7,098 bases of DNA, from the NCBI GenBank assembly GCA_902475445.1, contig CABRZN010000098.1:1-7098 (forward strand), given 5' to 3'. The notes under the pieces are model-generated. The model was not told the DNA's origin, made no database searches, and was given only the letters and a program-made list of their open reading frames with translations. Of the stretch, positions 1 to 4,875 are shown one piece after another; the stretch's first letter is position 1; the number at the start of each line of letters is the position of its first letter. This DNA comes from an uncultured Collinsella sp. Lineage in GTDB: Bacteria; Actinomycetota; Coriobacteriia; Coriobacteriales; Coriobacteriaceae. A program made the position numbers and the translations under genes.

Positions 1-262
1 CTTCCTTATGCGTCATAAGCCCGTTGACGACCTCGTGAATCACGCCGTCGCCGCCAAGGGCGATAACGGTGCGATAGCCCTGGGCCTGTGCGGCCAGCTC
101 CTTGGCGTGTCCCATGCGCTCGGTTAGCACCAAGTCAAACTGGGATGCGCGTGCAGTCATGTCCAAAAAGCGTTGCAGGCGCTCGGCAACTTCGTGCGCC
201 GCACCCGACTGGGCGGCTGGGTTGGCGATGATGAGCGTGCGGCCAAAATCAGTTGCGTGCAT
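1..262 (-). CDS. Diacylglycerol kinase / YegS-LCB5-type lipid kinase, N-terminal part (cut by left edge)
   Basis: The first 87 codons of a minus-strand gene are visible and the rest lies beyond the left edge. Two hallmarks of the DAGK catalytic domain are present: an N-terminal strand ending in NPAAQSG (residues 14-20, position of the usual NPxAGxG loop) and the nucleotide-binding motif GGDGVIHEVVNGL (70-82, usual form GGDGTxxEVxNG). Members phosphorylate diacylglycerol or related lipids, or other small acceptors, with ATP at the cytoplasmic face; the substrate cannot be told from this fragment. The ATG at 262 is preferred because GGGAG (minus strand, 270-274) lies 7 bases upstream. The clc-type gene ends 87 bases upstream on the same strand with no terminator in between, so co-transcription is possible. 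The usual Thr of GGDGT is Val here. The family call is firm; an NAD kinase is less likely given the VVNG context. Confidence 0.85.
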   Translation of the reverse strand, partial: MHATDFGRTLIIANPAAQSGAAHEVAERLQRFLDMTARASQFDLVLTERMGHAKELAAQAQGYRTVIALGGDGVIHEVVNGLMTHKE

Positions 263-349
263 GGGGCGACTCCCGGCGTATGACGTGACGGTGCGGTCGC
301 GCTCAGGTCGAATTGCCCCCGATTGTGGCTGCACGTCGAATACTTACGT

Positions 350-1771
350 CTACTCTATCAGGTCGTTGTGGCGCTCGATAGCATCCGCTACCGTACCGCC
401 CTCATCCACAATAAGCGAACGGCGCTTGGGCGAGATGATGCGCTGGGCGGGGTACACGCCGCGGTGTCCGGCAGTTAGGTAGCTGATAAAGGCCACGATG
501 ACAAAGAACCCGGCTGCCGTGCCGTGGAACAGGTCGATGGCCATCATGCAGGTGGTGATGGGCACGTTGAGGCCGGCACAGAACACGCCGAGCATGCCGA
601 GAGCCGCCAGAAAACTGGGGTCGATTCCGACGAGGCAACCGATCCAGCCGCCGAGCGCCGCACCGATGCCAAACAGGGGCGTGACCTCGCCGCCTTGGAA
701 GCCCGCACCCAGGGTAAGCGCTGTGACGACCAACTTGATGGCTGCGTCCGCCAGGGTGGTGTTGCCGGCAAATCCGGCGCCGGAAAGCCACGTGGAAAGG
801 CCGGCGTAGTCCCAGGCGTCGAGAAGGGCATAGGCGGCCAAAACCACGAGTGCGCCTATGAGTGCGCGAACGAGGTAATTGGTGATAAAGCGACCGTACA
901 GGCTCTTGACGGTTCGAACTGACCAGGCAAAGAGGCGTGCCGTCAGACCGAAGATAATGGCGCTGATAACAACGATGACAACCGTCCGTGGTGTCATGTT
1001 GGGAACGCTGGCGATGACATTCGCTTCGTACTCGGTACCCAGGGCGAGTGATGTAAAGTAGCCGGTAAACGAGGCGACCAGGCAGTAGATGCCCGCGGTG
1101 TAGTCGATCTTGCCGATAAAGCACATCTCCATGCCAAAGAAAGCTCCGGCAAGGGGTGAACCGAATACGGCGCCAAAGGCCGACGAGATGCCGGCGAGCA
1201 TGAGGTCGTGGTGGTCATGCTTTTCGAGGTGGGCGAGGCTCGAGATGTTGCTGGCGATGGTGCCGCCAATCTGCACCGCAGCTCCCTCACGACCGGCCGA
1301 TCCGCCGGTGAGGTGCGTGAGCGTGGAGCAGACGAAGGTGAGGACGGCCATGCGCATATGGATGAGGCGTGTGCCCAGAGCGGAGTCGATGACCAGGTTG
1401 TTACCGCGTTTGGCGGCAAGACCGTGGTTTTTGTACACCCATGCGGTGGCAACGCCCACAACGGGAAGCAGCGCGTAAATCCACGCATGGTGCTCGCGAT
1501 AGTCAGTCGCGATATTCAACGAGGCCAAAAACGCCCAAGCGGCAACGCCCATGGCGAGCGATACGGTGACGACGAGCACGAGCAACTTGGCGCTCACGAG
1601 TAGGTTGCGGACGTTGCGGCGCGTGTCGGCAGCTAAGAGATGCTCGGAGCGAGTGAGCTGATGTCTGCCTGCCATGATGACGTCGTTCAGGGAGAAAAAG
1701 CCGCCGTCGTCGAGCGGCTGGGAATGATCCTGCGTTTCGTTTGCGCTTTCGGTTTTGTCGTTATGAGCCAT
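350..1771 (-). CDS. CLC-family anion transporter, probable CLC-F type fluoride/proton antiporter
   Basis: Predicted 473-residue integral membrane protein, a normal length for a bacterial CLC without CBS domains. After a hydrophilic N-terminus of about 55 residues it has many hydrophobic helices. The anion-pathway motifs in order are GNNLV (about 123-127, position of the chloride-type GSGIP loop), GGSAGREGA (about 156-164, gating Glu about 162), GFQGGEVTP (about 357-365) and a late SYLTAGH (Tyr about 431). From family knowledge, Asn or Met replacing the filter Ser, together with GGEVTP carrying Glu and Thr, marks the fluoride-exporting CLC-F branch; chloride CLCs have GSGIP and GxFxP. The likely role is therefore fluoride export driven by proton influx, but the ion is inferred. 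The ATG at 1771 is chosen over an in-frame TTG at 1798 because GAGGAA sits 3 bases upstream. The gene diverges from moeA; no functional link to molybdenum is apparent. Confidence 0.88.
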   Translation of the reverse strand: MAHNDKTESANETQDHSQPLDDGGFFSLNDVIMAGRHQLTRSEHLLAADTRRNVRNLLVSAKLLVLVVTVSLAMGVAAWAFLASLNIATDYREHHAWIYALLPVVGVATAWVYKNHGLAAKRGNNLVIDSALGTRLIHMRMAVLTFVCSTLTHLTGGSAGREGAAVQIGGTIASNISSLAHLEKHDHHDLMLAGISSAFGAVFGSPLAGAFFGMEMCFIGKIDYTAGIYCLVASFTGYFTSLALGTEYEANVIASVPNMTPRTVVIVVISAIIFGLTARLFAWSVRTVKSLYGRFITNYLVRALIGALVVLAAYALLDAWDYAGLSTWLSGAGFAGNTTLADAAIKLVVTALTLGAGFQGGEVTPLFGIGAALGGWIGCLVGIDPSFLAALGMLGVFCAGLNVPITTCMMAIDLFHGTAAGFFVIVAFISYLTAGHRGVYPAQRIISPKRRSLIVDEGGTVADAIERHNDLIE

Positions 1772-1800
1772 ACGTTCCTCTTTTAGGTTGCAACGCAAGC

Positions 1801-1829
1801 ATTATAAAACGCGGTAAACGCGACGAGCC
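1801..1829 (-). promoter_or_regulatory. Candidate promoter of the clc-type gene
   Basis: On the minus strand a perfect TATAAT (1801-1806) lies about 30 bases upstream of the clc ATG. The expected -35 position (1824-1829, GGCTCG) matches poorly. A transcript starting near 1794 would have a leader of roughly 23 bases containing the GAGGAA ribosome site. A second minus-strand TATAAT at 1917-1922, also without a clear -35, could give a longer structured leader. Confidence 0.45.
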
Positions 1830-1855
1830 GGTGGGTTGGTTTCCATTCTGTTTCG

Positions 1856-1904
1856 CGGCCTGCAACCGACAGGTGTATTTGCGGGTACAGGCCGAGTCGC
1901 GGCC
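1856..1904. other. Overlapping alternative inverted repeats in the clc/moeA intergenic region
   Basis: CGGCCTG (1856-1862) is the exact reverse complement of CAGGCCG (1888-1894), a 7-bp stem with a 25-base loop. GGCCG (1890-1894) can instead pair with CGGCC (1900-1904), a 5-bp stem with a 5-base loop. The two hairpins share 1890-1894 and exclude each other. Neither has a T-tract on either strand, so they are not intrinsic terminators. The function is unknown; chance is possible in GC-rich DNA. Confidence 0.3.
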
Positions 1905-1918
1905 GTGCATCGGGGGAT

Positions 1919-1924
1919 TATACT
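1919..1924 (+). promoter_or_regulatory. Candidate -10 box of the moeA-mogA operon
   Basis: TATACT is a 5/6 match to the -10 consensus, 57 bases before the moeA ATG. No convincing -35 is seen 16-18 bases upstream. It overlaps a TATAAT on the opposite strand (1917-1922), so polymerase binding in the two directions would be mutually exclusive. Confidence 0.35.
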
Positions 1925-1942
1925 GAGAAAAGCATAAAGAAT

Positions 1943-1963
1943 CGGCGCCCCTGTTGTGCGCCG
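1943..1963 (+). other. Small hairpin in the moeA leader
   Basis: CGGCGC (1943-1948) and GCGCCG (1958-1963) form a perfect 6-bp stem with a 9-base loop. It ends 7 bases before the AAGAGG ribosome site and has no T-tract. It is far too small for the molybdenum cofactor riboswitch. It could modulate translation or mRNA stability, or be incidental. Confidence 0.35.
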
Positions 1964-1981
1964 TGGCATTAAGAGGTGCAT

Positions 1982-3244
1982 ATGGCAGAGAAACTCATTC
2001 CACTGGAGGACGCGCAGTCGATTGTCCTGTCGCACGTTGCTCCGACGGATCTCATCGAGATTCCCGTGTGGCAGGCCGCCGGTCTTCCCTTGGCCGAGGA
2101 CGCGGTGGCCGATATCGACATCTCGCCGTTTGCCAACAGCGCTATGGACGGATATGCCGTGCGCTCGGCGGACTTGGCGCAGGCATCTGGCGAGGCGCCG
2201 GTGACGCTCGACGTTATCGGACACGAGGCCGCGGGCCATGTGTTTGAGGGCGCAATCGGCGCGGGCGAGACGGTCCGCATCATGACGGGCGCGCCGGTAC
2301 CCGAAGGTGCCGATGCCGTTGTGAAGTACGAGATCGTCGATGTGCTTGACGGTGACGGCAACGAGGGCTCGCGTGTGAGGTTCTCGGCGCCGGCCAAGGT
2401 GGGGGAGAACGTTCGCTCTGCCGCCGAGGAGGCCCATGCCGGCGATGTTGTGATGCACGCCGGCGAGGTCGTGGCTCCGGCGGGCGCGGGTCTGTTGGCA
2501 AGCGCCGGATATGCGAGCGTGAAGGTGCACGCTGCCCCACGTGTGGGCATTATCTCGCTGGGCACGGAACTGGTCGCACCGAGTAAGGTACCGGCGCGCG
2601 GTCAGATTCGCGATTCCAACTCTTCGGCGCTGATGGCCGAGGCACTCGATGCCGGCGCCGAGCCCGTGTTCTACGGCATTGCGCCCGATGATGAGCAGGC
2701 GATTGCCGAGCTGGTGCATCGTGCCGTGCAGGAGTGCGATTTTGTCATTACGAGCGGCGGTGCCTCGGCGGGCGACTACGACTATGTGACGGCACTGGAC
2801 CATCGCGAGGGCGAGGTGCTCTTCGACCGCATCTCGATGCGTCCGGGCAAGGCTATCACGTTTGGCTTGCTCGGGGGTAAGCCCTACCTGGGGCTTTCAG
2901 GCAATCCTGCCGCGGCGTATGTGGGCTTTGAGATGCTCGCCCGTCCGGCGATTCGCAAGATGCGCGGCTTTGCCGAGGGTGCGCGTCCCGTGCAGCAGGC
3001 GACGCTCACGCATAGCGTGAAAAAGCGACAGCATCGCCGCTTCTTCGATCGCGCCACGGTTTTGCGCGACCCCGAGACCGGTGAGTTGTTGGTGACCGAG
3101 GCCAAGACGCAGAATTCGGCGCTGCTTGGAACCATGCAGCGTGCGAACTGCCTGTTGCGTATTCACGAAGGACCGTGCGACCTTGCGGCGGGCGACGTCG
3201 TGGATGTCGTGCGTGTCGACCTGCCTGAGGGCACGGTGCTATAG
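1982..3244 (+). CDS. moeA: Molybdopterin molybdenumtransferase MoeA
   Basis: Predicted 420-residue cytoplasmic enzyme, close to the usual MoeA length of about 400-420. MoeA inserts molybdate into adenylylated molybdopterin, the last common step of cofactor synthesis. Visible motifs in order are SPFANSAMDGYAV (48-60), RIMTGAPVPEGADAVV (99-114), GENVRSAAEEAHAGD (about 141-155), GTEL (194-197), GQIRDSNSSAL (207-217), SGGASAGDYDYV (258-269), RPGKAITFG (287-295) and LSGNPAAA (305-312), then a C-terminal domain IV of about 75 residues. LSGNP and PGKA replace the commoner LPGNP and PGKP, a mild variation. The ATG at 1982 is chosen over the GTG at 1976 because AAGAGG (1971-1976) is correctly spaced for the ATG and overlaps the GTG. 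The TAG stop overlaps the ribosome site of the next gene, indicating one operon. Molybdate rather than tungstate is assumed. Confidence 0.95.
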   Translation: MAEKLIPLEDAQSIVLSHVAPTDLIEIPVWQAAGLPLAEDAVADIDISPFANSAMDGYAVRSADLAQASGEAPVTLDVIGHEAAGHVFEGAIGAGETVRIMTGAPVPEGADAVVKYEIVDVLDGDGNEGSRVRFSAPAKVGENVRSAAEEAHAGDVVMHAGEVVAPAGAGLLASAGYASVKVHAAPRVGIISLGTELVAPSKVPARGQIRDSNSSALMAEALDAGAEPVFYGIAPDDEQAIAELVHRAVQECDFVITSGGASAGDYDYVTALDHREGEVLFDRISMRPGKAITFGLLGGKPYLGLSGNPAAAYVGFEMLARPAIRKMRGFAEGARPVQQATLTHSVKKRQHRRFFDRATVLRDPETGELLVTEAKTQNSALLGTMQRANCLLRIHEGPCDLAAGDVVDVVRVDLPEGTVL

Positions 3245-3248
3245 GAGG
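3243..3248 (+). promoter_or_regulatory. Strong ribosome binding site of mogA overlapping the moeA stop
   Basis: A perfect AGGAGG begins inside the moeA TAG stop and lies 6 bases before the ATG at 3255. It fixes the mogA start and suggests coupled translation of moeA and mogA. Confidence 0.85.
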
Positions 3249-3254
3249 AATGCT

Positions 3255-3734
3255 ATGGAGTTGAAGATTTCGATTGTGACGTGCTCGGATACGCGCGATC
3301 TTGCCCAGGACGAGGCGGGTGCTGCGCTCGAGGAGCTTATCGTGGCACAGGGCTGGACGGTCGCCTCGCATGTGGTCGTGCGTGACGACGTCAGCGAGAT
3401 CGGTGATGCCATTGTGGAAGCCGCCGATGAGTGCCACGCCAATGTCGTGCTCACCTGCGGCGGCACGGGGCTTTCGATGCGCGACGTAACACCCGAGGCG
3501 ACGTGTGCCGTCTGTGACCGCGATGTGCCGGGTATTGCCGAGGCAATCCGTGCGTATTCGATGACCAAGACGCGCCGCGCTATGCTCTCGCGCGCTATTT
3601 GCATGCAACGAGGTCATACACTTGTCGTAAACTTTCCCGGTTCTACGAAGGCCGCCCGCGAAAGCTGGGAGGCCATAGCAGACCAGCTGGAGCATGCGGC
3701 TCAGATGACAGCGGGCGGCGGACATACCAACTAA
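3255..3734 (+). CDS. mogA: MogA/MoaB-family molybdopterin adenylyltransferase
   Basis: Predicted 159-residue single-domain cytoplasmic protein, the usual size for this family. It activates molybdopterin by transferring AMP from ATP, making the substrate of MoeA. The fold motifs are SDTR (11-14), TCGGTGLSMRDVTPEAT (67-83, the MPT-binding GGTG with the following Asp), PGIAEAIR (92-99), LSRA (111-114) and NFPGS (126-130, usually LPGS). The frame stays open upstream inside moeA, but the ATG at 3255 is fixed by the AGGAGG ribosome site and by homology starting at its first strand (MELKISIVT). It is co-transcribed with moeA, 10 bases after that stop, and followed by a terminator-like hairpin. MogA and MoaB are hard to separate by sequence alone. 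Beside moeA and without moaA-moaE here, the adenylyltransferase role is the better reading. Confidence 0.93.
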   Translation: MELKISIVTCSDTRDLAQDEAGAALEELIVAQGWTVASHVVVRDDVSEIGDAIVEAADECHANVVLTCGGTGLSMRDVTPEATCAVCDRDVPGIAEAIRAYSMTKTRRAMLSRAICMQRGHTLVVNFPGSTKAARESWEAIADQLEHAAQMTAGGGHTN

Positions 3735-3747
3735 GCGGTTTACCTGC

Positions 3748-3784
3748 GGCGGGGCGACCTGAACGGCTGCTCCGCCTTTGTTTT
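3748..3784 (+). terminator. Rho-independent terminator after moeA-mogA
   Basis: GGCGGGGC (3748-3755) pairs with GCTCCGCC (3769-3776) as an 8-bp stem with one G-U pair and a 13-base loop. It is followed directly by TTTGTTTT. It lies 13 bases after the mogA stop and separates the cofactor genes from the transporter operon. Confidence 0.72.
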
Positions 3785-3824
3785 CCGCCGAAGCGACGCC
3801 GAGGTGCACGGTAATTCGAAACTA

Positions 3825-3842
3825 TATTCTCTGACGAGAATA
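3825..3842. promoter_or_regulatory. Operator-like palindrome O1 upstream of modA
   Basis: TATTCTC-tgac-GAGAATA is a perfect 18-bp dyad with 7-base arms and a 4-base centre, a common size for a dimeric helix-turn-helix protein. It is centred about 41 bases upstream of the modA -10 box. Its right half also pairs with a third half-site: CGAGAATAAT (3835-3844) against ATTATTCGCG (3856-3865), 9 of 10 matching. The binding protein is unknown and the sequence is not the classical ModE box. Confidence 0.6.
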
Positions 3843-3871
3843 ATTTCTCACTTTCATTATTCGCGCAGAAG

Positions 3872-3877
3872 TATAAT
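3872..3877 (+). promoter_or_regulatory. modA promoter -10 box
   Basis: A perfect TATAAT lies 60 bases before the modA ATG, in an AT-rich stretch (about 3811-3893) unlike the GC-rich surroundings. No -35 hexamer is recognisable 16-18 bases upstream, which fits a promoter needing an activator. The predicted start near 3884 gives a leader of about 54 bases. Confidence 0.65.
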
Positions 3878-3891
3878 CTGATTGCAGATTA
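3874..3891. promoter_or_regulatory. Operator-like palindrome O2 over the modA -10 and transcription start
   Basis: TAATCTG-attg-CAGATTA is a perfect 18-bp dyad with the same 7-4-7 layout as O1; five of the seven arm bases agree (TAxTCTx). It overlaps the TATAAT and the predicted start, where a bound protein would block transcription. Centre-to-centre distance from O1 is 49 bp. Confidence 0.6.
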
Positions 3892-3893
3892 AA

Positions 3894-3915
3894 GCCCGCG
3901 GTGGGGTACCCGGGC
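3894..3915 (+). other. Hairpin in the modA 5' leader
   Basis: GCCCG (3894-3898) pairs with CGGGC (3911-3915), and inside it GGT (3900-3902) pairs with ACC (3908-3910), leaving one bulged C (3899) and a GGGGT loop. It ends 9 bases before the ribosome site GAAAGGG (3925-3931). With no T-tract it is not a terminator; it may stabilise the mRNA. Confidence 0.45.
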
Positions 3916-3937
3916 ACAAGATCCGAAAGGGTTGAAT

Positions 3938-4807
3938 ATGTTCGATATGGTTTCACGCCGCGGTTTCGTCTCGCTTTCTGCTGCCGCCGGCCTTGGCCTT
4001 GCCGGTTGCTCGGGCAAAAAGACGTCCGAGCCCGCTGGTTCCGATGCCGGCTCCGCCAAGTCTTTCTCTAAGAAGAAGGCTGTCGAGCTGCAGGTCTTTG
4101 CCGCCAACTCGCTCGAGAAGGCTCTGCCCGAGGTTCAGGAGCTTTACACCGACCAGACCGGCACCACCTTTGCCGACACGCAGTTTAAGGCGTCTGGCGA
4201 CCTTGTCGAGCAGATGCGCGCCGGTGCCGCCGTCGACGTGCTCATCACCGCTTCCAAGGGTACCATGGACGACGCCGAGGCCGCCGAGCTCGTCGACGCC
4301 GACACGCGTGAGGACATGTTCGTCAACGATCTCGTGATCATTCGCGCCGAGGGCTCCGACACCAAGGTCGAGGCCATCGCCGACGTCGCGAACCTGGACG
4401 GTAAGATCGCCATTGGCGACGCCAAGACCGTCCCCGCCGGCAAGTACGCCAACCAGGCGCTGGCTTCCGTGGGCCTCTACACCGGCACCGAGGGCGACGA
4501 CGGCGAGTATGCGCCCGAGATCGCCGAAAAGGTGGCCCTGGCCGACAAAGTTGGTACCGCCGCCGCCTATGTGTCCACGGGCGACTGCGTGGCCGGCTTT
4601 GTCTACAGCTCCGATATCTTCCGCTACGACGGCATCGAGGAGGCCTTTGTGTGTCCCGAGGATTCGCACAAGCCCATCGTGTATCCGGGTGCCGTTGCCG
4701 AGAGCTCTGAGCACGCCGACGAAGCCAAGGCGTTCATCGACTTCTGTCTGTCCAACAGGAAGGCTCAGAAGATTTGGGCTAAGTACGGCTTTGAGCTTTC
4801 CGCGTAG
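3938..4807 (+). CDS. modA: Molybdate/tungstate-binding lipoprotein ModA (ABC importer)
   Basis: Predicted 289-residue precursor of the solute-binding protein that captures molybdate (or tungstate) outside the membrane and delivers it to ModBC. The N-terminus has a twin-arginine motif SRRGFV (6-11), a hydrophobic stretch and the lipobox LAGC with Cys at 24, so it is probably Tat-exported and lipid-anchored. The ModA fold is clear: FAANS (54-58), ASGDL (85-89), ITASKGTMD (103-111), NDLVII (130-135), GDAKTVPAGKYA (160-171), GFVYSSD (220-226), YPGAV (249-253) and a terminal KYGFE. Likely oxyanion contacts by family comparison are Ser58, Ser86, Ala167 and Tyr223. The ATG at 3938 follows GAAAGGG by 6 bases and beats the upstream TTG at 3932. 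It is first gene of modABC, behind its own promoter. Sequence alone cannot tell molybdate from tungstate. Confidence 0.93.
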   Translation: MFDMVSRRGFVSLSAAAGLGLAGCSGKKTSEPAGSDAGSAKSFSKKKAVELQVFAANSLEKALPEVQELYTDQTGTTFADTQFKASGDLVEQMRAGAAVDVLITASKGTMDDAEAAELVDADTREDMFVNDLVIIRAEGSDTKVEAIADVANLDGKIAIGDAKTVPAGKYANQALASVGLYTGTEGDDGEYAPEIAEKVALADKVGTAAAYVSTGDCVAGFVYSSDIFRYDGIEEAFVCPEDSHKPIVYPGAVAESSEHADEAKAFIDFCLSNRKAQKIWAKYGFELSA

Positions 4808-4875
4808 TGCGGCTTGGCGCGATAATTCCATCGTTTTGTGTCTCACTCCGTCCTTATATTCGCTTGGAGCTTTTC

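Noticed and set aside
263..349. Terminator or small gene between the clc-type gene and the lipid kinase gene
   Set aside because: No stem with a T-tract and no supported start/frame was found in these 87 bases; only the GGGAG site of the kinase gene is convincing.
1772..1980. Possible fluoride riboswitch in the leader of the CLC-F-like gene
   Set aside because: The minus strand has one CGATG near 1910, but the conserved GGxGATG opening, the second CTGATG near the 3' end and the pseudoknot partner are missing. A covariance-model search would settle it.
1925..1981. Molybdenum cofactor riboswitch before moeA
   Set aside because: Only a 6-bp hairpin fits here; the known Moco RNA is well over 100 bases with several conserved helices.
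1802..2803. Long minus-strand open frame (333 codons) across the intergenic region and moeA
   Set aside because: It lies antisense to moeA, whose motifs are unmistakable. The translation is Arg/His-rich with no recognisable domain, typical of a shadow frame in GC-rich DNA.
3006..3809. Minus-strand open frame (267 codons) antisense to mogA and the end of moeA
   Set aside because: It overlaps two real genes and the terminator, has low-complexity Arg/His/Ala content and no family resemblance.
3811..3893. Classical ModE operator before modA
   Set aside because: ModE sites have TATATA-rich arms with a short spacer. The dyads here have TATTCTC and TAATCTG arms, so a different regulator, or a diverged one, is more likely.
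3953..4846. Long minus-strand open frame (297 codons) antisense to modA
   Set aside because: It mirrors the GCC/GAC codon bias of modA, giving a Gly/Val/Leu-rich sequence without motifs. modA itself is well supported.
4808..4875. Internal promoter between modA and modB (TTGTGT and TATATT)
   Set aside because: The two boxes (4836-4841 and 4855-4860) are only 13 bases apart, too close for a sigma-70 promoter.
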